Source of the DNA: Candidatus Merdivicinus faecavium
GTDB taxonomy: Bacteria > Bacillota > Clostridia > Oscillospirales > Ruminococcaceae
Reading direction: 5' to 3'
Assembly: GCA_018716285.1 (NCBI GenBank)
Contig: DVKD01000049.1
Span: forward strand, 1 to 42,810
DNA: 42,810 nt
Position numbers and translations under genes: made by a program. Shown piece after piece: positions 1 to 7,879 of this stretch. The notes under the pieces were generated by a model. It was not told the DNA's origin. It did not search any database and worked only from the letters and a program-made list of their open reading frames with translations. The stretch's first letter is position 1. Every line of letters starts with the position of its first letter.

Positions 1-3
1 CAT

Positions 4-312
4 ATGGCAGAGAATTACGACGAGGCAAACCTCTATACGCTGGTAGACGAGGAAGGCGTCGAACAGACCTTTGAGATGCTGGACACGATGGAGGTGGACG
101 GCAAACAGTACTTCGCAATGCTCCCGGTATATGACGATCCGCAGAAGCAGCTGGAAGCGGACGGCGAGCTCATCGTCCTCACTTCCGAGGTCGTGGACGG
201 CGAGGAGTATCTCGCTTCGATCGACGACGACGAGGAGTACGAACGGGTCGGCAACCTCTTCATCGAGCGGCTCAACGAGATCTTTGAGGACGAGGACGAA
301 GAAGAGGAGTAA
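4..312 (+). CDS. DUF1292 family acidic protein
   Basis: A 102-residue protein with the pattern of the DUF1292 family: an N-terminal 'YTLVDEEGVEQTFEML' strand block, a central 'YFAMLPV' segment, a 'LIVLTSEVVDGEEYLASIDDDEEYERV' type block and a highly acidic tail ending in Glu/Asp runs. The biochemical function of the family is not established. In many Firmicutes DUF1292 genes lie near housekeeping RNA-metabolism genes. The ATG at 4 matches the usual family start, but the upstream ribosome site lies outside the window, so a slightly longer form cannot be excluded. The gene ends just upstream of the 6S-like RNA promoter. Family assignment is firm; function is unknown. Confidence 0.85.
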   Translation: MAENYDEANLYTLVDEEGVEQTFEMLDTMEVDGKQYFAMLPVYDDPQKQLEADGELIVLTSEVVDGEEYLASIDDDEEYERVGNLFIERLNEIFEDEDEEEE

Positions 313-363
313 TCCCCGAAAAACGGCGATATGGGAAAAGATGCCGCTTTTTCAAAAAATCTC

Positions 364-392
364 TTGACAAAACCTGTGAATGTCGCTATAAT
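364..392 (+). promoter_or_regulatory. Consensus sigma-A promoter of the 6S-like RNA
   Basis: A perfect TTGACA (364-369) is separated by 17 bp from a perfect TATAAT (387-392). The predicted start is near 399, exactly where the 5' strand of the folded RNA begins. This is one of the two or three strongest promoter matches in the window and fits a constitutive non-coding RNA. Confidence 0.85.
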
Positions 393-398
393 AGGATT

Positions 399-628
399 CA
401 GTTGAAACGTCTGCCTTGTTCGATCAAGCACAGCTATTTTAAATCCGAACATTGATTTAAAAGGGAATCTTGCTCCGTGTGCGGGATGCAGACCTCCCGG
501 CCGCCGGTTTTCCGGCCGGCTGGACGAAGGGAGCGCGAAGCACAAGGGCGGATACCCACCTGCTGAGAAGCGGGTTTATTTCGCTGTGCGACGGCAAGGT
601 GGAGTAAGACAAAAATCCTGCTTGCAGG
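399..628 (+). ncRNA. ssrS: 6S RNA (SsrS)-like non-coding RNA
   Basis: A gene-free 377-nt interval has a consensus promoter, about 200 nt of foldable RNA and a terminator, with no plausible reading frame. The ends pair: TCTGCCTTG (410-418) with CAAGGTGGA (595-603), a 9-bp closing stem including G-U pairs. Inside are a GC-rich hairpin (CCGGCCGCCGG / CCGGCCGG near 498-520) and the segment GGGCGGATACCCACC (546-560), which resembles the conserved 3' part of Firmicutes 6S RNA. 6S RNA is a long, mostly double-stranded hairpin that mimics an open promoter and sequesters sigma-A RNA polymerase. Size, shape and isolated promoter/terminator fit. I could not run a covariance model, so another structured RNA remains possible. 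Confidence 0.68.
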
Positions 629-664
629 TGAAAAGCCCCTCGCTTCAGGCGGGGGGCTTTTGTT
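629..664 (+). terminator. Rho-independent terminator of the 6S-like RNA
   Basis: AAAAGCCCC (631-639) pairs with GGGGGCTTTT (652-661) around a short loop and is followed by a short T-rich stretch. It lies 11 bp upstream of the tcdA ribosome site, so some read-through into tcdA is possible; no separate tcdA promoter is visible. Confidence 0.85.
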
Positions 665-689
665 ATGATAATGAGAAGGAGGACGCGCA

Positions 690-1415
690 ATGGGGGATTG
701 GCTTGACCGGCAGCGGATGCTGATCGGCGGGGAGGCCTGCCGTAGGCTTGCCGCGGCGCGGGTCGCGGTCGTCGGCCTGGGCGGCGTCGGCGGCGCCTGC
801 ATGGAGGGCTTATGCCGCGCCGGGATCGGGGCGCTGCTGCTCGTCGACCATGATACGGTGGAGCTCACCAACTTAAACCGCCAGCTTCTCGCCACCCGGC
901 GGACGGTCGGCATGGGCAAGGCGGAGGCCGCGCGGGAACGCGCCCTTGCGATCAACCCCGACTGCGAGGCGGTCGCGCTGCCGGTTTTTTACGGGGAGGA
1001 GACGGCGGAGCAGCTCTTTGACTTCCGGCCGGACTACGTCGTCGACTGCATCGACACGGTGACGGCCAAGCTCCACCTCGCTGTCCAGTGCCGGGAGCGG
1101 GGCATCCCCCTCCTCATGGCGCTGGGCACCGGCAACCGGCTCGACCCCTCGGCCTTCCGCATCGGGACGATCGAGGAGACCGCCCAAAACGGCGCGGGCT
1201 GCGGCCTTGCGCGGGTCATGCGGCGGGAGCTCAAAAAGCGGGGGATCGCAGGGCAGAAGGTGCTTTACTCCCTCGAACCGGCGGCAAAGGCGGCGGTGGA
1301 AACTGCCGGGCGGCACGCCCCGGGCAGCCTTTCGGTCTGTCCGCCTGCCGCCGGGATGCTGATGGCGGCGCAGGTCATCCGGGAGCTTGCGGGGCTTTCC
1401 CCGCAGGGAAGATGA
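690..1415 (+). CDS. tcdA: tRNA threonylcarbamoyladenosine dehydratase (TcdA)
   Basis: A 241-residue ThiF/MoeB/HesA (E1-like) protein. In TcdA the enzyme uses ATP to dehydrate t6A37 of ANN-decoding tRNAs to the cyclic form ct6A, a cytoplasmic tRNA modification. The nucleotide-binding glycine motif GLGGVGG is at residues 29-35, followed by the 'LLLVDHDTVELTNLNRQ' block whose Asp/Asn/Arg residues bind ATP in this superfamily, and 'VDCIDTVTAK' near residue 113. Length and absence of a rhodanese or second catalytic domain favour TcdA over MoeB or ThiF. The ATG at 690 follows an AAGGAGG site (676-682). The pseudogenised GNAT gene follows 25 bp later, probably originally cotranscribed. Confidence 0.88.
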   Translation: MGDWLDRQRMLIGGEACRRLAAARVAVVGLGGVGGACMEGLCRAGIGALLLVDHDTVELTNLNRQLLATRRTVGMGKAEAARERALAINPDCEAVALPVFYGEETAEQLFDFRPDYVVDCIDTVTAKLHLAVQCRERGIPLLMALGTGNRLDPSAFRIGTIEETAQNGAGCGLARVMRRELKKRGIAGQKVLYSLEPAAKAAVETAGRHAPGSLSVCPPAAGMLMAAQVIRELAGLSPQGR

Positions 1416-1440
1416 CAGGCGGCGGAAAGGACGGGAAGCG

Positions 1441-1988
1441 ATGGTGACGCTGGTGCGCTATCCGCAGGAAGATGCTTCGCCCCGGCTGCGGGAGGCACTC
1501 CTGGCTTTGGAGGATACGGCATGGCCGCCGGAGCCCGGAGCCCCTGCGGCCTGCTGGCCTTCCGACCCCGCAACCTATCTGACCTCTCTGGTGCTTGTGG
1601 AGGACGGCGCGGCCGTCGCCCACGCCGCCGTGCGGCAAAGGGAGATCCGGCACCGGGGAGGCGTCTACCTGGCATACGGGCTGAGCGAGGTGGTGGTCAG
1701 CCCCGGCCGCCGGCGGCAGGGGCTGGGGCTGCTTTCATCGAGGAGCATGAGCCGGACGTGAGCCTCTTCACCTGCCGGCCGGAACTGACGCCTTTCTACG
1801 CCAAGGGCGGATGGGAGCCGCTGCCCGGGACCTGCCTTGTCGGCGGGACGCGGGAAGCTCCTTTTCGCAGCGACAGCCTGGGGCTGGCCGTCATGGCGCG
1901 CTTTTACTCGGAGAAGGCGGCCCGCCGCCGCGGCGATTTTGCGGGGGCGGATATCTGGCTGGAAATCGGGGAAGGGGAGCTCTGGTAG
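1441..1988 (+). pseudogene. GNAT family N-acetyltransferase, frameshifted
   Basis: The N-terminal part (from ATG 1441) reads MVTLVRYPQEDASPRL and runs to the acetyl-CoA pyrophosphate loop 'VVVSPGRRRQGLGL', then stops at 1759-1761 after a nonsense tail. The C-terminal half continues in another frame with 'FIEEHEPDVSLFTCRPELTPFY' and 'GGWEPLPGTCLVGG', typical of GNAT strands 5-7, ending at 1988. The junction is near 1720-1736. Compared with normal GNAT spacing between the Q/RxxGxG loop and the next strand, roughly eight residues are also missing, so a small deletion with net length of 1 modulo 3 explains it better than a one-base slip. It may be inactivated in this strain or be an assembly error. 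Substrate unknown. Confidence 0.75.
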
Positions 1989-2006
1989 CAAAAGGAGGAT
2001 AAACGG

Positions 2007-2258
2007 ATGCTGACCTACAAATTTGACACCCAGCTCCTCATCGAGGGGGACAACCTCTCGGAGGAGGAGATCGACGACTACATCACCGCCAACATCGAGG
2101 GCGACTGCCTGCTGGTCGCAGGGGACGAGACGGTGATCAAGATCCATTTCCACACCGACGCGCCCTGGGAGGTGCTGCAGTACGCGGCAGCGCTGGGCGA
2201 CATCCACGACGTTGTGATCGAGAATATGGAGCGGCAGTCCCGGGGGCTCACCGGCTGA
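2007..2258 (+). CDS. Small protein resembling the C-terminal domain of FakA/DAK-type kinases
   Basis: An 83-residue protein with an excellent ribosome site (AAAAGGAGG, 1989-1997) before ATG 2007. The sequence 'YKFDTQLLIEGDNLSEEEIDDYI', then 'CLLVAGDETVIKIHFHTDAPWEVLQYA', matches the C-terminal region of the fatty-acid kinase FakA / DAK-phosphatase family, where 'GD...vKvHvHTdnP..vl.ya' is conserved. The whole kinase (DAK2) domain that normally precedes it is absent, and no remnant lies upstream, where the GNAT pseudogene sits. It could be a stand-alone domain kept for binding, as in a known small family in Clostridia, or a decayed fragment under a preserved translation start. Intact frame and ribosome site favour expression. 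Function not known. Confidence 0.6.
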   Translation: MLTYKFDTQLLIEGDNLSEEEIDDYITANIEGDCLLVAGDETVIKIHFHTDAPWEVLQYAAALGDIHDVVIENMERQSRGLTG

Positions 2259-2289
2259 CCGCTTTTCAGGCAAGGAAAGGATGGTTTTG

Positions 2290-3204
2290 ATGAAACAGAT
2301 CATGATCGGCGGGATGCTGCCCGCCTCGGAGATTGCGCTCGGCTGCATGCGGATCAGCGGCCTTTCGGACAGGGAGGCGGAGGAGCTTATCCGCACCGCC
2401 GTCGAGTCGGGGATCAACTTTTTTGACCATGCCGACATTTACGGCGGCGGCCAGTCGGAGGAGGTCTTCGCCAAAGTCCTCGCACGGACCCCCTCGCTGC
2501 GCGAAAAGCTGCTCATCCAGAGCAAATGCGCCATCCACGACGGCATCTACGATTTTTCCAAGGAGCACATCCTCCGCTCGGTCGACGGGATCCTCCGCCG
2601 GCTGCGGACCGACTACCTCGACCTGCTGCTCCTCCACCGCCCCGACACCCTGATGGAGCCGGAGGAGGTCGCCGAGGCGTTTTCTGTGCTGCGTGAGAGC
2701 GGCAAGGTCCGCCATTTCGGCGTCAGCAACCAGAAGCCGCTCCAGATGGAGCTTTTAAACCGCTGCCTGCCCGAAAAGCTGCTGGCAAACCAGCTCCAGT
2801 TCTCCCTCTGCCACACCGGCATGATCGATTCCGGGATAAACGTCAACATGCAGTGCGATCCCGCCCGGGACCTGGACGGCTCGGTCCTCGAATACTGCCG
2901 TTTAAACGGCGTCACCATCCAGGCCTGGTCGCCCTTCCAGTACGGGTTTTTCGAGGGCGTCTTTGTCGGCAATGAGAAGTTCCCCGCGCTGAACGCCGCC
3001 CTGGACCGGCTGGCGGAGCAGTACGGCGTCACCCCGTCGGCCATCGCCGTCGCCTGGATCCTCCGCCATCCGGCGAAGATCCAGACCATCCTCGGCACCA
3101 CCAGGCCCCAGCGGGTCAGGGAGATCTGCCGCGCCTCCGACGTCACCCTCACCCGGATGGAGTGGTACGACCTTTACAAGGCCGCCGGCAACCGCCTGCC
3201 GTAA
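2290..3204 (+). CDS. Aldo/keto reductase, YdhF-like
   Basis: A 304-residue NADPH-dependent (alpha/beta)8-barrel aldo/keto reductase. Visible signatures are 'SEIALGCMRISGLS' at the N-terminus, the catalytic Asp-Tyr pair in 'GINFFDHADIYGGGQSEEVF', the catalytic Lys in 'LLIQSKCAIHDG', and the His in 'DYLDLLLLHRPDTLMEP' completing the D-Y-K-H tetrad, then 'VRHFGVSNQ' and the C-terminal cofactor-binding 'AWILRHPAKIQTILGTT'. The overall form is that of E. coli YdhF. A TTG/ATG at 2281 abuts the AAGGAAAGG sequence (2272-2280), which would leave no spacing; the ATG at 2290 gives a normal 9-base gap, so I chose it. Physiological substrate unknown. Confidence 0.9.
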   Translation: MKQIMIGGMLPASEIALGCMRISGLSDREAEELIRTAVESGINFFDHADIYGGGQSEEVFAKVLARTPSLREKLLIQSKCAIHDGIYDFSKEHILRSVDGILRRLRTDYLDLLLLHRPDTLMEPEEVAEAFSVLRESGKVRHFGVSNQKPLQMELLNRCLPEKLLANQLQFSLCHTGMIDSGINVNMQCDPARDLDGSVLEYCRLNGVTIQAWSPFQYGFFEGVFVGNEKFPALNAALDRLAEQYGVTPSAIAVAWILRHPAKIQTILGTTRPQRVREICRASDVTLTRMEWYDLYKAAGNRLP

Positions 3205-3216
3205 GGAGGGAATCGT

Positions 3217-4044
3217 TTGTACAAGCTGCTTGCAACCGACCTGGACGGTACCCTGTTTTCCAGCGACGGCGGGGTCTCGGAGGGCAACCGCCGCGCCATT
3301 CTGGATGCGGTGGAGCGGGGCGTCCATTTCGTCCTCTGCTCCGGCCGGGCGCCTTATGAGGGGGTGTCCGCCCTCGGGAAAAGCCTCGGGCTTGACCGCC
3401 CCGGCAACTACTACATCTGCTGCTCCGGCGCGCTGATCGTCGAGGCGGACACCCTGCGCCCCGCCGCCGGCAATTTCCTGCCCAAGGAGACGGCCGCCGA
3501 GCTCATCCGCATCGGGGAGGGCTTTTTCGCCGAGATGGGCGTCGCCTCCATCCGGATGCATACCACCCGGCGGGTTTATGTCCGCAACCCTGAGGCGTGG
3601 GACGCGAATTACTCCAAATCCCGCACGGCCCTCACCTTCACCCCGCTGCCCGCCGACGTCCGGGAGGCGGAAGGGGAGATCACCAAGCTCCTCTTTCTCT
3701 CGCTGGAGGAGGGCTATGCCATGCGGTTTTACGACCGGATGGAAAAGGTCCTCCCGGCCGGGGCGCTCGGCTACCGGATGCCGCCCTGCCTCGCCGAATA
3801 TGTCGCCGCGGAGGCCAACAAGGGCCGCGCCGTCGCCCAGCTCGCCGGGCTCCTCGGCATTTCGGCGGAGGAGACGGTCCGGGTCGGGGACGGGTGGAAC
3901 GACATCTCGATGCTGTCGGGCGCAGGCTTCGGCATCGCCGTCCAAAACGCGCCGGAGGAGGTCGCGCGCTGCGCCGACCTGATCCTCGACAAAACCAACG
4001 ACGAGGACGCCGTCGCGGCGGTCCTGGAACGGTATTTTTCATAA
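3217..4044 (+). CDS. Cof-type HAD-IIB family hydrolase
   Basis: A 275-residue haloacid-dehalogenase-superfamily phosphatase. Motif I is DLDGT at residues 8-12 with both catalytic aspartates (D8, D10); motif II is in 'FVLCSGRAP'; the C2-type cap lies between about residues 80 and 190; motif III/IV is 'EANKGRAVAQLAGLLG' and 'VRVGDGWNDISML', with the Mg-binding GD..ND. Members dephosphorylate sugar phosphates, FMN, pyridoxal phosphate and similar metabolites; the substrate here cannot be told. Translation starts at TTG 3217 behind AAGGAGGG (3203-3210), 12 bp after the aldo/keto reductase gene, so the two are likely cotranscribed. The gene is followed by a strong terminator. Confidence 0.9.
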   Translation: MYKLLATDLDGTLFSSDGGVSEGNRRAILDAVERGVHFVLCSGRAPYEGVSALGKSLGLDRPGNYYICCSGALIVEADTLRPAAGNFLPKETAAELIRIGEGFFAEMGVASIRMHTTRRVYVRNPEAWDANYSKSRTALTFTPLPADVREAEGEITKLLFLSLEEGYAMRFYDRMEKVLPAGALGYRMPPCLAEYVAAEANKGRAVAQLAGLLGISAEETVRVGDGWNDISMLSGAGFGIAVQNAPEEVARCADLILDKTNDEDAVAAVLERYFS

Positions 4045-4097
4045 GTATGCTCCGCTGCGGCGGGTTTGCGGACATTTTATTTATATGAATAAGAATC

Positions 4098-4144
4098 AAA
4101 CCGGCTGTCCCCGTTTATCCGGGGCGGCCGGTTTGCCGTTTTTT
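4098..4144 (+). terminator. Rho-independent terminator after the HAD gene
   Basis: AAACCGGC (4098-4105) pairs with GGCCGGTTT (4126-4134), with an inner CCCCG / CGGGG stem, followed after GCCG by a TTTTTT run (4139-4144). It separates the HAD operon from the TetR unit. Confidence 0.85.
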
Positions 4145-4196
4145 GTCGATTTCCGAAAAAATTTGCCGCCCGATTTGGAACCTTTGTGAAGTGTGC

Positions 4197-4218
4197 GGAT
4201 AGACCAACTGGTCAATCC
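4197..4218. promoter_or_regulatory. Palindromic operator, likely bound by the adjacent TetR protein
   Basis: A 22-bp dyad: left arm GGATAGACCA, two central bases AC, right arm TGGTCAATCC; only one base pair breaks the symmetry. The length and the GACCA-nn-TGGTC core are typical of TetR-family operators. It lies over the -35 and spacer of the promoter driving the tetR gene, the classical position for autorepression. Confidence 0.75.
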
Positions 4219-4228
4219 GTGGTATAAT
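4200..4228 (+). promoter_or_regulatory. Promoter of the tetR-activase-dehydratase unit
   Basis: A perfect TATAAT is at 4223-4228. Seventeen bases upstream is the weak -35 TAGACC (4200-4205), embedded in the operator palindrome. A bound repressor would block RNA polymerase directly. Confidence 0.7.
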
Positions 4229-4305
4229 AGTTGCGTGACTGCCGGAGCCCGAAGGGGCGGGGCGCAGTCGTTCGTTTGTGATTATGACAAATCTGGAGGG
4301 ACAGG

Positions 4306-4944
4306 ATGCAGACGGAAATCAAGCCGGACAGCCGCCGCAAGATTCTGGATGCGGCGATCGCCGAGTTCGCCCTGCGCGGCTACGAGGCGGCCTCCACCAA
4401 CCGCATCTGCCAGCAGGCGGATATCTCCAAGGGACTTTTGTTCCACTATTATAAGTCGAAGCACCGGCTCTTCGCCGAGGTGATCGGCCAGTGCGTCGAG
4501 GATATGGAAGAGGCCGACCCGCCGCCCGCGGGGGGCTATTATACGGAAGAGGAGATCCAGGAGTGCTGCCGCCGGCAGCTGCGCTTTTTCGCGGGGCATT
4601 TTGCCCACTATGCGATCATCGGGGAGCTTCTCTGGAATGATTCCGGGGACGGCTCGGCCGAATACCGCGCGCTGCGGGAGGAGCTGCTCAGCCGCAAGGC
4701 CGCCCGCTTCCGATGCTTTTTGCGCAACTGCCGGCTGCGGCCGGAGGTTGACAGGGAGGTCGCGCTGGAGCTTTTGCTGGGCGCCACCGACCAGATCCAG
4801 AAAAAATACCTGGCCCGCATCCGCAGGCAGCGCGGCTCAGCCGAGGTGCTGATGCGGGAATTTTTGGAGGAGCACCGCCAGGTGCTCGGAATGCTGTTAC
4901 ATGGGATTGTCATGGAGGGAGATCATGCTTCGCGTAGGAATTGA
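4306..4944 (+). CDS. TetR/AcrR family transcriptional regulator
   Basis: A 212-residue repressor-type regulator. The N-terminal helix-turn-helix spans about residues 8-58: 'SRRKILDAAIAEFALRGYEAASTN' followed by 'ICQQADISKGLLFHYYKSK', the textbook TetR pattern (recognition helix near residues 39-48). The remaining 150 residues form the variable ligand-binding domain. A GGAGGG site (4294-4299) precedes the ATG. Its 3' end overlaps the activase gene by 20 bp, implying translational coupling, and a palindrome sits on its promoter, so it very probably regulates itself and the dehydratase system. The ligand is unknown; an acyl-CoA or fatty-acid derivative is a reasonable guess given the neighbours. 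Confidence 0.9.
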   Translation: MQTEIKPDSRRKILDAAIAEFALRGYEAASTNRICQQADISKGLLFHYYKSKHRLFAEVIGQCVEDMEEADPPPAGGYYTEEEIQECCRRQLRFFAGHFAHYAIIGELLWNDSGDGSAEYRALREELLSRKAARFRCFLRNCRLRPEVDREVALELLLGATDQIQKKYLARIRRQRGSAEVLMREFLEEHRQVLGMLLHGIVMEGDHASRRN

Positions 4945-7873
4945 TATCGGGTCGACGACGGTGAAGGTCGTCGTCATGGACGGCAGCCAGCTGCTTTTCA
5001 AGCACTATGAGCGCCATTTTTCGCAGGTGCGGCAGAAAACTGCCGAGATTCTGCGAAACGCCGCGCCCATCATCGGGGACGCGCCCTTTGCGGCGGCGCT
5101 TTCCGGTTCGGCCGGCTTCGGCCTCGCCAAGGCGGCGGGACTGGAATTTGTGCAGGAGGTCTACGCGACCAGCAAGGCTGTCACCTATTTTTCGGACGGG
5201 GTGGACGTTGTCATCGAGCTGGGCGGGGAGGACGCGAAGATCCTCTTCCTGACCGGCGGTGTGGAGGAGCGGATGAACGGCACCTGCGCCGGCGGCACCG
5301 GGGCCTTCATCGACCAGATGGCCTCGCTGCTCGATGTGACGCCCGAGCAGCTCAATGAGCTCGCCATGCGGCATGAGAAGATCTACCCCATCGCCTCCCG
5401 CTGCGGCGTCTTCGCCAAATCCGACATCCAGCCGCTCTTAAACCAGGGCGCGCGCAAGGAAGACATCGCGGCCAGCATTTTCCAGGCCGTCGTCGACCAG
5501 ACTATCACCGGCCTCGCCCAGGGGCGGGAGATTAAGGGCAAGGTCGCGTTCCTCGGCGGGCCGCTCCATTTCTTTACGGAATTGCAGAAGCGGTTTGCCG
5601 AGACCCTCCGCCTTTCCCCGGAAAACGCCCTCTTCCCCGACCTCGGGCAGTTCTCGGTCGCCCTCGGGACGGCGATTTACGCCGAAGATTCCGGCGACCG
5701 GCTGACCCTTCCGGAGCTGCTCTCCCGGATTGAGAACGCCAAGGCCGACACCTCCGGCAGCCGGCACCTGAAGCCGCTTTTTGAAAATGAGGCCGAATAC
5801 GCGGCCTTTGCCGCCCGCCATGAAAAGGCCTCGGTGCCGGAGCGCGACCTCGCCTCCTATGAGGGGGACGCCTACCTCGGCATCGACTGCGGCTCGACCA
5901 CCACCAAGGTCGCCCTCATCGCGGAGGACGGGAGCCTGCTCTACCAGTATTACGGCTCCAACCGCGGCAACCCCCTCCAGATCATCCGCGACCAGCTTGT
6001 CAAGATCCGCACCCTCTGCGGCGACCGGGTCGTGATCCGCGGCAGCGCCTCCACCGGCTACGGCGAGGAGCTGATCCAGAACGCCTTCTCGGTCGATGCG
6101 GGCCTGGTCGAGACGATGGCCCACTTCCAGGCCGCCCGCTTCTTTGACCCGCAGGTCGACTTCATCCTCGACATCGGCGGGCAGGATATCAAGTGCTTCA
6201 AGGTCAAGAACAACTCCATCGACAGCATCATGTTAAATGAAGCCTGCTCCTCCGGCTGCGGCTCCTTTGTCGAGACCTTCGCCCGCTCGATGGGCTACGA
6301 GATCGCCGATTTTGCGAAGAAGGGCCTCTTTGCCAAGAACCCGGTCGACCTGGGCTCCCGCTGCACCGTCTTTATGAATTCCTCGGTCAAGCAGGCCCAG
6401 AAGGACGGCGCGGGGGTCGAGGACATCAGCGCCGGTCTGTCGATGAGCGTCGTCAAAAACGCCATTTACAAGGTCATCCGCGCCCATTCCGCCGACGAGC
6501 TGGGGAAACACATCGTCGTGCAGGGCGGGACCTTCTTAAACGACGCCGTCCTGCGCAGCTTCGAGCGGGAGATCGGCGGGGAGGTCGTCCGCCCCAAGAT
6601 CGCCGGCCTGATGGGCGCTTACGGCGCGGCCCTCTACGCCAAAAAGCTCGGGCTGTCCCATTCGACCCTCTTCACCCTGGAGGAGCTCCAGAACTTCACC
6701 CACACCGCGCGGTCGATCAACTGCGGCCATTGCAGCAACCACTGCGCCCTGACCATCAACACCTTTGCAAACGGCAAGCGGTTCATCTCCGGCAACAAGT
6801 GCGAGCGGCCGCTCGGGGTCAGGAACAGCGAGCAGCTGCCCAACATGGTCCAGTGGAAGCTCGAGCGCATCCGTTCCCTCAAGCCGAAGGAGGGCAAGCG
6901 GGGCAAGATCGGCCTGCCGCTCGCCCTCAATATGATCGAGAACCTCCCGTTCTGGTTCGCCTTCTTCACCGAGCTGGGCTTTGAGGTCGTCGTCTCCCCG
7001 ATCTCCACCCTCGATCTCTGCGCGAAGGGGCGGTACACCATCCCCTCCGACACCGTCTGCTACCCGGCAAAGCTCGTCCACGGGCACATCGAGTACCTCC
7101 TCGACCAGAAGCTGCCGGTCATCTTCTACCCCTGCCTCGCGTACAATTTCGACGAGCACAAGGGGGACAACCACTATAACTGCCCGGTCGTCGCCTACTA
7201 CCCGGAGCTGCTCAAGTCCAACGTGACCCGGCTCCAGGAGACGCGGTTCCTCTATCCCTACTTCGGCCTTCACCGGGAGAAGGATTTTGTCAAAAAGGCG
7301 GCCGAATATTTCGGCGCAGAGTTCCCCGGCGTCACCCGCGGGGAGGTCAAAAAGGCCGCGGCCGCAGCCTACGCGGCTTACGCCAAATGGCAGGCCGAGA
7401 CCAAGGCCGAGGGCAGGCGCATCCTCGACTGGGCCGATAAAAACGGCCGCCGGATCGCCGTGCTGGCGGGGCGGCCCTACCACATCGACCCGGAGATCAA
7501 CCACGGCATCGACAAGCTCCTAACCTCCCTCGGGATGGCGGTCATCACCGAGGACAGCGTGAGCGACATGGTCGAGCCGCAGAAGGTCGACGTCCTAAAC
7601 CAGTGGACCTACCACGCCCGCCTCTACAACGCCGCCAAATTCGTGACGACCCGCAAAAACCTCGAGCTCATCCAGCTCGTCTCCTTCGGCTGCGGCATCG
7701 ACGCCATCACGACCGACGAGGTTCGCGCTATCCTCGAAAACGGCGGCAAATTCTACACCCAGCTCAAGATCGACGAGATCAACAACCTCGGCGCGGTCAA
7801 GATCCGTCTCCGCAGCCTGCTGGGTGCGATCGAGGAGCGGGATCGCACCCCCGCTTCGGAAAGGAAAGGATAA
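4925..7873 (+). CDS. Double-domain 2-hydroxyacyl-CoA dehydratase activase-like ATPase (BcrAD/BadFG, DUF2229)
   Basis: A 982-residue protein with two tandem ASKHA-fold ATPase domains of the BcrA/BadF/HgdC type. Domain one begins 'RVGIDIGSTTVKVVVM' (about 3-265); domain two begins 'LGIDCGSTTTKVALI' (about 318-575). Each keeps the cysteine pair that holds a bridging [4Fe-4S] cluster in HgdC: C121/C160 and C441/C480. A third cysteine set, C600-x2-C603-x3-C607 and C626, precedes a DUF2229-type C-terminal region. Activases of this family use ATP to inject a low-potential electron into a partner dehydratase. Here both halves of the usual homodimer lie in one chain. ATG 4925 follows GGAGGGAG; upstream in-frame ATGs lie inside tetR. 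The partner gene follows after 6 bp. Confidence 0.85.
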   Translation: MLRVGIDIGSTTVKVVVMDGSQLLFKHYERHFSQVRQKTAEILRNAAPIIGDAPFAAALSGSAGFGLAKAAGLEFVQEVYATSKAVTYFSDGVDVVIELGGEDAKILFLTGGVEERMNGTCAGGTGAFIDQMASLLDVTPEQLNELAMRHEKIYPIASRCGVFAKSDIQPLLNQGARKEDIAASIFQAVVDQTITGLAQGREIKGKVAFLGGPLHFFTELQKRFAETLRLSPENALFPDLGQFSVALGTAIYAEDSGDRLTLPELLSRIENAKADTSGSRHLKPLFENEAEYAAFAARHEKASVPERDLASYEGDAYLGIDCGSTTTKVALIAEDGSLLYQYYGSNRGNPLQIIRDQLVKIRTLCGDRVVIRGSASTGYGEELIQNAFSVDAGLVETMAHFQAARFFDPQVDFILDIGGQDIKCFKVKNNSIDSIMLNEACSSGCGSFVETFARSMGYEIADFAKKGLFAKNPVDLGSRCTVFMNSSVKQAQKDGAGVEDISAGLSMSVVKNAIYKVIRAHSADELGKHIVVQGGTFLNDAVLRSFEREIGGEVVRPKIAGLMGAYGAALYAKKLGLSHSTLFTLEELQNFTHTARSINCGHCSNHCALTINTFANGKRFISGNKCERPLGVRNSEQLPNMVQWKLERIRSLKPKEGKRGKIGLPLALNMIENLPFWFAFFTELGFEVVVSPISTLDLCAKGRYTIPSDTVCYPAKLVHGHIEYLLDQKLPVIFYPCLAYNFDEHKGDNHYNCPVVAYYPELLKSNVTRLQETRFLYPYFGLHREKDFVKKAAEYFGAEFPGVTRGEVKKAAAAAYAAYAKWQAETKAEGRRILDWADKNGRRIAVLAGRPYHIDPEINHGIDKLLTSLGMAVITEDSVSDMVEPQKVDVLNQWTYHARLYNAAKFVTTRKNLELIQLVSFGCGIDAITTDEVRAILENGGKFYTQLKIDEINNLGAVKIRLRSLLGAIEERDRTPASERKG

Positions 7874-7879
7874 CCCGAT

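Noticed and set aside
1715-1740. Programmed ribosomal frameshift in the GNAT gene
   Set aside because: No slippery heptamer or downstream pseudoknot is evident, and several residues of the helix are also missing, which a simple frameshift would not explain.
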